Below are positions 17,101 to 22,599 of a stretch of DNA of 24,949 bases, piece by piece. The notes under the pieces were generated by a model. That model ran no database searches, was not told where the DNA came from, and was given only the letters and a program-made list of their open reading frames with translations. How positions within the stretch are numbered: the first letter of the stretch is position 1; each line of letters starts with the position of its first letter. The stretch comes from Christensenella sp. UBA5399 (GTDB lineage: Bacteria; Bacillota; Clostridia; Christensenellales; Christensenellaceae), in NCBI GenBank assembly GCA_002407725.1, contig DHOD01000114.1, positions 6,226-31,174 of the forward strand. The letters run 5' to 3'. A program made the translations under genes and the position numbers.

Positions 17101-17864
17101 TTGGTGCCCACATACGCGCCGATGACGTCCGAGACATAGATTTCACCGGGGGCAAGGTCTTTAAGCTCTATAAAATATGTTTCGGCCTTGATGTATGTAT
17201 TTTCCCTGGTCGATACGTTTTTCTTCTCCGGATCAAACGGATAATTGACTTTGGTGGAATTGGGGTTTACCACTTTGACGATCTCATTGCCGTCAAGGTC
17301 GATAAACGCAATTTCGTCATATAGCGATACTGTCTCATATTCAAATACTTCCGGCTGCCGGTAATGGAAGCCGTTCATGTCGTTGTTCTCGCTGTTGGTG
17401 GAAACGACGGCCGGTTGGGAAGAAGTTTTGGGTGCGGCCTCTACCCATGATTCGCCATCTTTCGCCAACACCCAGTCGCCTTGCTTGACCAGCCTGCCCA
17501 CCTGTTGCTCCATAAACGTTGCGTAGGCTTCCTCGGATGGCTCCATATTGGCCAAATACAGTATATCGTCATCCCGCTCATACAAAAAGTCGGCAACCGC
17601 GACTGCGGTATCGGTGGTCATGCGTTCAATGTTTTCCACCGCACTGTCGTTCAATGCCTGTGAGGTATCCTCCACAGCCATATTGCGCATGCCCTCGCCA
17701 AGGGCGGTGAATTGTGTCCATGCTATGTAGGTCATCAATGAGAGGGGAATGACCTCCAGCAAAAGAAATATGATGATCAGCTTGGCGCGCATCCCGATGC
17801 CCAGCTTCATAAGAAAATTCTCCAAGGTTATTCTAATTGAACTCTTGACCTTCTTTTTCTTCAT
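14145..17864 (-). CDS. Hybrid sensor histidine kinase with large extracellular sensor domain and receiver
   Basis: The 1239-residue protein runs as follows: TM1 (27-49), a very large extracellular region of about 480 residues that looks Cache-like, TM2 (about 531-553), HAMP (550-600), two PAS domains (about 600-712 and 712-835), HisKA with His865 in 'MSHEIRTPMNA', a HATPase domain with 'NLLGNAVKF', 'DTGIGIS' and 'GGTGLGL', and a C-terminal receiver with Asp1170 in 'VLMDIQMPKMNG' and a late Lys in 'HIAKPV'. No Hpt domain or DNA-binding domain is attached, so phosphate must go to separate proteins, none of which is next to it. AAGGA five to six bases before ATG 17864 supports the start. It is monocistronic as far as the window shows. 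Its ectodomain has 'GWPEFDNQSR' and 'GLDGRYLNN' segments; the ligand is unknown. Confidence 0.93.
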   Translation of the reverse strand: MKKKKVKSSIRITLENFLMKLGIGMRAKLIIIFLLLEVIPLSLMTYIAWTQFTALGEGMRNMAVEDTSQALNDSAVENIERMTTDTAVAVADFLYERDDDILYLANMEPSEEAYATFMEQQVGRLVKQGDWVLAKDGESWVEAAPKTSSQPAVVSTNSENNDMNGFHYRQPEVFEYETVSLYDEIAFIDLDGNEIVKVVNPNSTKVNYPFDPEKKNVSTRENTYIKAETYFIELKDLAPGEIYVSDVIGAYVGTNYIGMYVPETVETAAEERGYDIEYDPSTQAYAGQENPNGTRFEGIVRWATPVTDDTGAVTGYVTFALNHDHIMEFVDHITPMNERYTELPSAYEGNYAFIWDYQCRSICHPRHHSIYGFDPETGDPQVPWLEQSIYDAWQQSGIEKWNDFIVGWPEFDNQSREKKPAAALTQAGLVGLDGRYLNNAPQCTGWMDLTENGGSGSFYILWSGLYKLTTAGAIPYYTGQYAPSAENSYSRRGFGFVAIGAGLEDFTMPATMMEENLTEEISANLSDTLTQLAINAIILIVLVVLIAIFTASSFTGSITNLIKGISRFRAGERQFRFDAPVKDEFGTLADSFDDMADSIVDSVNNPLVITDMDQKIIYANKEGLHLRKMPLDQLIGTHYGDNSVYPPESQYFPITALDAGKEADIYYIEETGQFIKGVAHYLLDKDGKKAGYIIETIDMTETVRGQIKSEEQRMLLDTVFSSSPDLIWYEDAEGRYMTVNPRFAAIAGRAPEDFVGATAGEMLPESIARQFTASDKEAIRKAIPLYAEETVEFFDGHSETLESVRTPVFGRDNILVGLLGFARNVTRRVSMEKELRTTQIELEDAVSDANAANQHKGAFLARMSHEIRTPMNAIIGLTSILMKQLQGIGKNDLNDDAVVDELKDNVNQIESSSQHLLSLLNDILDISKIEAGKIELIDEIMDIYKAAGTVETMVRPKCDEKNIAFRVRYDDFSPSTFKIDSLRLRQVLINLLGNAVKFTPDFGSIEFRIQNLDRKGGRTFARFSVKDTGIGISKDAEEAIFQPFEQESGSITKQYGGTGLGLAISQKIVEMLGGRLELESEVGVGSEFSFSIWLTEAEPDVHMDDIDMDIDQKFAGKHMLLIDDMRVNRIVVNSMLEESGIKIDEAEDGVDGVQMFANSSEGYYDIVLMDIQMPKMNGYDATQAIRALDRADANTVPIVALTANAFKEDIEKALSYGMNAHIAKPVDLETLIKTLFRYL

Positions 17865-17922
17865 GTATCCTTATTTCCTTGCTCAATATAATGCCAATTT
17901 TATTTATGCTTAACAACTTTAA

Positions 17923-17988
17923 AACAGCCCGGATGGCTGTTCTAAAGCCGCGGCGAATGCCGCGAACAGCCTTTTATCAAACGGCTGT
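17923..17988. repeat. Three tandem hairpins upstream of the hybrid kinase
   Basis: Hairpins are AACAGCC/GGCTGTT (17923-17941), CGCGGC/GCCGCG (17949-17964, GAAT loop) and ACAGCC/GGCTGT (17966-17988). Because the first and third use the same arms, GGCTGTT at 17935 could instead pair with AACAGCC at 17965, enclosing the second hairpin, so two folds are mutually exclusive. On the minus strand they would be in or near the leader of the hybrid kinase mRNA. Confidence 0.7.
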
Positions 17989-17997
17989 GTTGCCGTG

Positions 17998-18085
17998 TAT
18001 AGTCAATCTTTGCGCCTTTGGCGCAAAACCAGGCTTTGCCCGGTTATCAAAAACGATGGATCGTTTTTAATATGGATTGACGATA
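17998..18085. repeat. Cloverleaf-like structured element with three hairpins inside a closing stem
   Basis: TAT plus GTCAATC (17998-18000, 18002-18008) pairs with GATTGAC plus ATA (18075-18081, 18083-18085), ten pairs with one A/G mismatch. Inside lie TTTGCGCC/GGCGCAAA (18009-18027, TTT loop), AACCAGGC/GCCCGGTT (18027-18045, one mismatch, TTT loop) and AAAAACGAT/ATCGTTTTT (18049-18068). It is not a tRNA: no T-arm or anticodon arm fits. It could be a structured RNA, a cruciform or a non-autonomous mobile repeat. The remaining sequence up to 18321 shows nothing I can support. Confidence 0.65.
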
Positions 18086-18321
18086 AAAACGCGCAGCGCA
18101 TTTATGGGGATGAATATAAGTCTGTAAACTGAAGGAAACGAATGCTTCCAAACCACCCCACCCTATTGTATACCATCTTCCATATAATTCGCAAGAACAG
18201 AGAGCAATGTTAGCGGCACGTGACGAATAAAGTTCAAATAAGAAGGAACATGTAAGGGCTTGTCCGGCCTGGTTTTGCCTGCGTTTGGGGTGCAAATAAA
18301 GGACATGTAAAAATCGGAGGT

Positions 18322-18582
18322 GTGGACGCAAGGACAATGGACCCCGAGCACCTGATGGACTACATGTCGTTTGTGTTTCAGGCCATAGCCCGGTTGATTG
18401 ACGGAAAGACCGTGATTGTGATCGCTCACCGCCTGCATACGGTCGTGGACTGCGATAAGATCATTGTGCTGGACGAGGGGCGCGTACCGGAGCAGGGCAC
18501 GCACGAGCAACTGATGCAAAAGGACGGCCTGTACAAAAGGTTGTTCACCATACAGCAGCAGAGCCTGGGCTGGAGCGTGTAA
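18322..18582 (+). pseudogene. 3' remnant of an ABC exporter ATP-binding gene
   Basis: The 86-residue open frame is only the last part of an MsbA/MdlB-type ATPase: 'GKTVIVIAHRLHTVVDCDK' contains the H-loop (IAHRL), 'IIVLDEGRVPEQGTHEQL' is the D-loop-distal block, and 'GLYKRLFTIQQQSLGWSV' is a typical C-terminus. 'VDARTMDPE' at the start may be a decayed Walker B/D-loop region (normally DEATxxxDPE). Walker A, Q-loop, signature motif and the whole membrane domain are missing and do not appear upstream. The GTG at 18322 has GGAGG only one base before it, so it is probably not translated as such. It is best read as a degraded or rearranged remnant. Confidence 0.8.
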
Positions 18583-18923
18583 GCCGGGAAACAAAAGAGA
18601 CGACCATGCGGCGTATCATATTGGTTTCGGTTTTGCCGGGATAGTTGTGCAATTGCGGAAGAATACCTCAGCGGGATTCAAAAGGGGTAATAGGAGATTG
18701 TTAAGGGGCGGGGAGGATGCCTGACGCGCTGCGCGCCCTTGCGAAGAGCGAAGACGGAAATGAAAAAACCAATGAAAACACAAAAACAGAAATAACAGAG
18801 TGCAACACAAGGGGCAAGGGGGAAATTACGAATCCCCCTTGCCCCTTTCATGAAGAAACGGATGTCCTCATCATCAAAATCTTCACTTTGTCGTTGCAAA
18901 CGGCCAAACGTAAAGATAAACGC
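18583..18923. other. Gene-free stretch holding the first palindromic repeat copy
   Basis: No gene is supported between the ABC remnant and the DUF4430 lipoprotein gene. The stretch contains repeat copy A (18661-18845) with its terminator-like hairpin. The open frames here in both strands consist of low-complexity or basic residues and have no ribosome binding sites. Confidence 0.7.
18661..18845. repeat. Palindromic intergenic repeat, copy A (interrupted)
   Basis: Three blocks match the copy at 21392-21500 in order: GAATACCTCAGCGGGATTCA (18661-18680), AAAGGGGTAATAGG...TTAAGGGG (18681-18708), and the hairpin GGGGCAAGGGGGA/TCCCCCTTGCCCC (18811-18823 with 18833-18845, loop AATTACGAA). About 100 bases unique to copy A separate the second and third blocks. 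The 13-bp perfect hairpin could also stop transcription arriving from the DUF4430 gene on the minus strand. Confidence 0.75.
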
Positions 18924-19394
18924 CTAAAACTCCAACCCCAAATCGGCCCCGCCGTCACACGTGTACTGCCACGATATCACATCGCCGTCGTTCACCGTGG
19001 TATCGCGCAGGCTCTCCAGTGGGTATTCGCCGTTGATGTCAAAAAGCCACCCGCTCATCGGCCCGCAATCGCCCTCGCCCAGCCCCGCAACGGAGGAAAC
19101 ATAGCCCTTGGACTCATCGATTTCCAGCCCCGCAGCCGACATCGCATCGTACACCGAGCTGCCCTCCGCAACCTCGTACTCCGTAGGCGACTGTATAAAT
19201 CCATTTTCGTCGGCAATGTCCTTCACAACATCGGGATAGCTGGCCAGCGCTGTGGAGCAATCCACCGATATGGTGCATTTGACGGTTGGCCCGTCGGCCT
19301 CCGCCGGTTGGCTGGGGGCGGCGCACGCAGCGGCTACCAGCATCACTGCCGCCAGCATCAGCGTAATCACAATACAGTTGATCCTTCTTTTCAT
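18924..19394 (-). CDS. DUF4430 (transcobalamin-like) lipoprotein under cobalamin riboswitch control
   Basis: The 156-residue lipoprotein has lipobox VAAA-C24 followed by a short linker and one DUF4430 domain (about 40-156). Typical features are 'YEVAEGSSVYDAMSAAGL', 'VSSVAGLGEGDCGPMSGWLFDINGE' (split here as two adjoining blocks) and the terminal 'NDGDVISWQYT'. DUF4430 resembles the C-terminal beta domain of transcobalamin and intrinsic factor. The gene sits directly behind a complete cobalamin riboswitch, so a role in catching or handing over corrinoids at the cell surface is a reasonable inference. ATG 19394 is preceded by GAGAGGTG ten bases away; the in-frame extension to 19412 lacks a better site. 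It appears monocistronic and has no B12 transporter genes beside it. Confidence 0.88.
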   Translation of the reverse strand: MKRRINCIVITLMLAAVMLVAAACAAPSQPAEADGPTVKCTISVDCSTALASYPDVVKDIADENGFIQSPTEYEVAEGSSVYDAMSAAGLEIDESKGYVSSVAGLGEGDCGPMSGWLFDINGEYPLESLRDTTVNDGDVISWQYTCDGGADLGLEF

Positions 19395-19435
19395 GTCTAT
19401 AACACCTCTCAAAAAATTATTCTGCCCCGGTGAAT

Positions 19436-19458
19436 GAAAAAACAGCCCGAAAGCTGTC
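19436..19458 (-). terminator. Riboswitch-linked intrinsic terminator before the DUF4430 gene
   Basis: On the minus strand ACAGC pairs with GCTGT (19457-19453 with 19446-19442), followed by six T residues. It lies between the riboswitch aptamer and the coding start, where a transcriptional expression platform is expected. The five-pair stem is short, so its strength is uncertain. Confidence 0.65.
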
Positions 19459-19550
19459 CTGGATTCCCATCAAAAATGCCCGCGCCAATCACGTCCGGCA
19501 CATTCGGCGATTTTGTCCTTCAATCAACCCAAGAACAGTATCAATTGCGC

Positions 19551-19703
19551 TTATGGTAAGTCTCCTGGCTTTTGCATCATCCGCGGAGGGCGCCTTCCCA
19601 TCATATCGACAGTGGATATTCTTCCCTCGTTGTCCGCAATTACAGTTGTGGTTTGCAGCGCCGGATTTACACCGGCTTCCTTGTTATCGCAAAGCGACCA
19701 TAA
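19551..19703 (-). promoter_or_regulatory. Cobalamin (B12) riboswitch
   Basis: Read on the minus strand, the element has the closing P1 stem TTATGGT/ACCATAA (19703-19697 with 19557-19551), the conserved GCCGGTGTAAATCCGGC arm, the CCACTG core (19615-19610), a GGGAAGGCGCCC segment and the B12 box AAGCCAGGAGAC (near 19571-19560). These are the standard landmarks of the adenosylcobalamin class in the right order. It precedes the DUF4430 lipoprotein gene with a terminator in between, so cobalamin binding should turn expression off, as is usual for the class. Confidence 0.93.
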
Positions 19704-19716
19704 ACATCCTGGCAAT

Positions 19717-19745
19717 ATGATACACCAAAACACAATGGGTTGCAA
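19717..19745 (-). promoter_or_regulatory. Promoter of the riboswitch/DUF4430 transcript
   Basis: On the minus strand TTGCAA (19745-19740) and TATCAT (19722-19717) are 17 bases apart. The expected start, near 19709, is just before the riboswitch P1 stem, which supports the assignment. Confidence 0.7.
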
Positions 19746-19769
19746 TGGGCGTTTGGCGGGATATATAAT
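19740..19769 (+). promoter_or_regulatory. Promoter of the queH operon
   Basis: TTGCAA (19740-19745) and TATAAT (19764-19769) are 18 bases apart, about 43 bases before the queH start. TTGCAA is its own reverse complement and also serves as the -35 of the divergent riboswitch promoter. A second TATAAT at 19779-19784 lacks a -35. Confidence 0.65.
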
Positions 19770-19811
19770 GATATTAAATATAATATGAGGTATCTTGCTT
19801 GAGGTGAAAAA

Positions 19812-20354
19812 ATGGAAAAAATTCTGTTGCACACCTGTTGTGCACCATGCGCCGTCAAATGCGTCGAATCACTGCGAGCCGAAGAAATAGAGCCCGTGCT
19901 TTTTTGGTGCAACCCAAACATCCATCCTTACACCGAATACAAGAGCCGCCTTGATGCCCTGCGCCGTTTCGCAGCGGAAAACGGGCTGGAACTGGCCGAA
20001 CAGGGCGGGTACGGCCTGCGGCAATTTGTGCAGGCGGTTTCCGGCGATATAGAAAATCGTTGCGGCTACTGCTATGCGTCCCGCCTTGACAGGGCGGCGC
20101 AATGCGCGGCGGAAAAAGGATATGCGGGTTTTTCCACAACATTGCTGATCAGCCCTTATCAAAAGCACGAACTGATTGTCGAAACTGCGCAAAAAGCTGC
20201 GCATACATACGGTACGGAATTTGCATACCGCGACTTTCGTCCGTTTTTCCGCGAAGGGCAGGCCGCGGCGCGCGAAGCGGGACTGTACATGCAAAAATAC
20301 TGCGGTTGCATTTTCAGTGAAGAAGACCGCTATATGGGAAAACAGAAATCATGA
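19812..20354 (+). CDS. queH: Epoxyqueuosine reductase QueH
   Basis: QueH performs the last step of queuosine synthesis, reducing epoxyqueuosine in the anticodon of Asp, Asn, His and Tyr tRNAs; it replaces the unrelated QueG in many anaerobes. The 180-residue protein has the family (formerly DUF208) signatures: C9-C10 in 'LLHTCCAPC', C84 and C87 in 'NRCGYCY', and C164/C166 in 'KYCGCIFSEE'. The cysteines hold an iron-sulfur cluster. Length is normal. GAGGTG five bases before ATG 19812 supports the start. Its stop overlaps the start of the DUF1848 gene by four bases (ATGA), so the two are coupled. No other queuosine genes are in the window and no preQ1 riboswitch is seen upstream. Confidence 0.94.
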   Translation: MEKILLHTCCAPCAVKCVESLRAEEIEPVLFWCNPNIHPYTEYKSRLDALRRFAAENGLELAEQGGYGLRQFVQAVSGDIENRCGYCYASRLDRAAQCAAEKGYAGFSTTLLISPYQKHELIVETAQKAAHTYGTEFAYRDFRPFFREGQAAAREAGLYMQKYCGCIFSEEDRYMGKQKS

Positions 20355-21283
20355 TTATCAGCGCCAGCAGGCGGACGGATATCCCGCGGTTTTATTTTGA
20401 TTGGCTGACAAATCGGCTTGCGGAAGGATACGTGCTTGTGCGCAACCCCATGAATTACCGGCAGGTCAGCCGTGTCAGCCTCTCACCACAGGTGGTGGAT
20501 TGCATTGTGCTGTGGACAAAAGACCCCTCCCCTATGCGTGGCAGGCTGGATGCGCTTGCGCCGTTTCCATACTATGTGCAGTTTACCGTCAATCCATACG
20601 GCGCAGATATGGAGACGGGACTGCCGGAAAAGGAGACGCTGCTGGACACTTTTGCAGAGCTGGCGGCCATCCTCGGCCCGCAGTGCGTGGTGTGGCGATA
20701 CAGCCCGGTGCTGTTTACCGAGCGGTATACGGAGCAATATCACCTTGCAAGCTTCCGGCGGTTCGCGCAGCGGCTGGAGGGCAGCACACTGCAATGCAAG
20801 CTCAGTTTTCTGGATATCTACGCAAAAATCAAAAAGAGGATGTCGGCAATGGGCGTGCATGAAGGCGCGCCGGACGTGCAGGCCGCGCTTGCGCATACGT
20901 TTATGGAGATTGCGGCTGCGCACGGCATCTCCCTTTCAGCTTGTGGCAGCACGGCGCTCGCGGACGCGGGCATCCCGCCCGCCAGGTGCATTGACGACAA
21001 ACTGATCGAAGCGATCACCGGGCAACGCTTACACACAAAAAAAGACCCGGGACAGCGGGACGTATGCTATTGCGTGGAAAGCGTGGACATCGGCGCATAC
21101 GATTCGTGCCTGAACGGCTGCAAATATTGCTATGCCAACCTGTCCGACAAAACCGCGCGCCGCAACATGCAATGCAAATATGACCCGCAATCGCCTATGC
21201 TGCTCGGCAACCTGGAGCCGGGGGATAAAATTACGGAGCGGGCAATGAAGTCACTGATCGACCCACAGGTCAGCATGTTTTGA
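20351..21283 (+). CDS. DUF1848 family protein with C-terminal CX3CX2C cluster
   Basis: The 310-residue protein belongs to DUF1848, a family of unknown function. The N-terminal 'MIISASRRTDIPRFY' and 'NPMNYRQVSRVSLSP' blocks, 'DCIVLWTKDPSPM' and 'CVVWRYSPVLFTERYT' are the conserved family segments. Near the C-terminus C239 and C241 are followed by C253-X3-C257-X2-C260 in 'SCLNGCKYCYAN', the spacing of radical-SAM iron-sulfur motifs, but placed at the end of the protein rather than the beginning. It is cytoplasmic: no signal or membrane segment is visible. It overlaps queH by four bases (ATGA), pointing to coupled translation and perhaps a related redox or nucleic-acid role. An enzymatic role is inference. 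Confidence 0.9.
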   Translation: MIISASRRTDIPRFYFDWLTNRLAEGYVLVRNPMNYRQVSRVSLSPQVVDCIVLWTKDPSPMRGRLDALAPFPYYVQFTVNPYGADMETGLPEKETLLDTFAELAAILGPQCVVWRYSPVLFTERYTEQYHLASFRRFAQRLEGSTLQCKLSFLDIYAKIKKRMSAMGVHEGAPDVQAALAHTFMEIAAAHGISLSACGSTALADAGIPPARCIDDKLIEAITGQRLHTKKDPGQRDVCYCVESVDIGAYDSCLNGCKYCYANLSDKTARRNMQCKYDPQSPMLLGNLEPGDKITERAMKSLIDPQVSMF

Positions 21284-21342
21284 TACAAACCCCTTAGACT
21301 TTGCCTACGGCTACTTAATGGACAATACCCTACCAAGTCCCT

Positions 21343-21395
21343 TTCCCCAAATTTTCCAAAATGGTTGGGGAATGGAATTCCTCCCCAAGAGGAAT
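21343..21395. repeat. Two tandem hairpins adjoining repeat copy B
   Basis: TTCCCCAA/TTGGGGAA (21343-21350 with 21365-21372) continues inward through ATTTT/AAAAT, and ATTCCTC/GAGGAAT (21377-21383 with 21389-21395) follows at once. They may act as the terminator of the queH operon or be part of the mobile repeat. Confidence 0.6.
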
Positions 21396-21500
21396 ACTCC
21401 AGCGGGATTCACAAGGGCAGAGCCCTTGTGCGTACTTTAAAGGGGTAATAGGGAATTGTTAAAGGGGCAATAGGGGGAAATTACGAGTCCCCCTTGCCCC
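21392..21500. repeat. Palindromic intergenic repeat, copy B (compact)
   Basis: Blocks GAATACTCCAGCGGGATTCA (21392-21411), AAAGGGGTAATAGG...TTAAAGGGG (21439-21467) and the hairpin GGGGCAA/TTGCCCC continued by GGGGGA/TCCCCC (21464-21500, TA bulge at 21471-21472) match copy A in order. Copy B has an extra 8-bp hairpin ACAAGGGC/GCCCTTGT (21411-21429) between the first two blocks and lacks the 100-base segment of copy A. Confidence 0.75.
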
Positions 21501-21652
21501 CTTGACGAAAAATGTTTTTTAATCATAGCATCGGAATACATTAACCTCAACGAATAACTCTTAAGTTTTGAAATTCAACATAAAATTATTGCATCGCCCA
21601 CTACTGGCCAGACTTTTTCGATAATCTGCTACCGCAATAAATAATCAGCGAA

Positions 21653-22465
21653 TCACACAAACGGGTTGGCAAAGAAATTGCCGTACATCATCGATTCCAC
21701 CAGCACAAAAACACCCATCGCCGCTGTGTATATGGCAAATCCATATAGCTTGTGCTTGCTGATCAGCTTGAGCATAAACGTGATGGCAAAATAGCCGCAC
21801 ACCGCCGCAACCGCCGTACCTACGATGGTCGACGGTATGGTTGCCGACCCCATGCCCGTCTCCATAAAGTCCATAGCGCCAAACACCACGCCGCCCAGTA
21901 TGGCGGGGATCGACATCAAAAACGCAAATTTCGCAGCGTCTTCACGCTTGATGCCGGTGAAAAGGCCGCCCGCAATGGTCGAGCCGGATCGCGAAAGCCC
22001 GGGCGCAATGGCCGCTGCCTGCATCAGGCCCATCACAAGCGCCTGGGGCAGCTCTATATGCTCACGCTTACGCTCGATGCGCGACGCCACAAGCTCGCAC
22101 GCCACCAGTACGCCTGACGTGGCAAAGAAGCCAAACGCAAGATATTTGCCGTTTTGCAGGTCGGCAAAGGCCTCGGGAAAAATATTGTCGGCCACAAGCG
22201 TCAGCGCAATCGCGGGAATCGTTGCAATGATCAGCATACCCAGCTTGTTTTTGACCGGATGTGTAATGATCGCGACAATTTCCTTCCACAACACAATAAA
22301 AACGGCGACCAGCGTACCCACGTGCAGCATAACGTCAAACAATATGGGAACGTCGGTGATGCCGAACACGTCTTCCAAAAGGGTGAGGTGGCCACTGCTG
22401 GATACGGGCAGAAATTCCGTCAACCCCTGCACGGCGCCCAAAATAATCGACTGGATGATGCTCAT
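21653..22465 (-). CDS. uppP: Undecaprenyl-diphosphatase UppP (BacA)
   Basis: UppP dephosphorylates undecaprenyl diphosphate so the lipid carrier can be reused in peptidoglycan and other envelope polymer synthesis; it also gives bacitracin tolerance. The 270-residue membrane protein shows both catalytic signatures: 'EFLPVSSSGHL' (17-27) and 'PGLSRSG' (155-161), with several hydrophobic helices. I start at ATG 22465, which gives the family N-terminus 'MSIIQSIILGAVQGLTE'. The frame stays open to 22645 but would run into ychF on the other strand and adds a sequence unlike the family. A GGGGGT stretch precedes the start. Promoter boxes lie at 22534-22539 and 22511-22516. It is divergent from ychF across 134 bases. 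Confidence 0.95.
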   Translation of the reverse strand: MSIIQSIILGAVQGLTEFLPVSSSGHLTLLEDVFGITDVPILFDVMLHVGTLVAVFIVLWKEIVAIITHPVKNKLGMLIIATIPAIALTLVADNIFPEAFADLQNGKYLAFGFFATSGVLVACELVASRIERKREHIELPQALVMGLMQAAAIAPGLSRSGSTIAGGLFTGIKREDAAKFAFLMSIPAILGGVVFGAMDFMETGMGSATIPSTIVGTAVAAVCGYFAITFMLKLISKHKLYGFAIYTAAMGVFVLVESMMYGNFFANPFV

Positions 22466-22510
22466 GTAACAATACCCCCGTAAAGTTGTCAAATGAATTT
22501 GAACACCGCT

Positions 22511-22539
22511 ATTATAACACACCGGCTGCCACTTGTGAA
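22511..22539 (-). promoter_or_regulatory. Promoter of uppP
   Basis: On the minus strand TTCACA (22539-22534) and TATAAT (22516-22511) are 17 bases apart, a near-consensus sigma-A promoter. The -35 overlaps that of ychF on the other strand. Confidence 0.8.
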
Positions 22540-22561
22540 ATGGCGGAAGAGACAGTATAAT
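22533..22561 (+). promoter_or_regulatory. Promoter of ychF
   Basis: TTGTGA (22533-22538) and TATAAT (22556-22561) are 17 bases apart, placing the transcript start about 32 bases before the ychF start codon. The -35 box overlaps the uppP -35 by five bases. Confidence 0.8.
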
Positions 22562-22599
22562 GATGTCTGTATAAAAATGAAGAATAAAGAGGAACACCC

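Larger units (their letters stand above)
19395..19811. other. Divergent regulatory spacer between the DUF4430 gene and queH
   Basis: This 417-bp spacer has no gene. It holds the riboswitch (19551-19703), its terminator (19436-19458) and two divergent promoters sharing one -35 box (19740-19745), each listed separately. Confidence 0.85.
21284..21652. other. Gene-free stretch with chained hairpins between DUF1848 and uppP
   Basis: No gene is supported here. From 21343 to 21500 there are four consecutive hairpins, the last part being repeat copy B. The remaining 150 bases (21501-21652) are AT-rich with no feature that I can support, apart from the CTGGCCAG palindrome near 21605. Confidence 0.75.

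Noticed and set aside
17998..18085. Reading the cloverleaf-like element as a tRNA or integron attachment site
   Set aside because: No conserved T-loop, anticodon loop or CCA fits, and no integrase or attC core sequence is seen.
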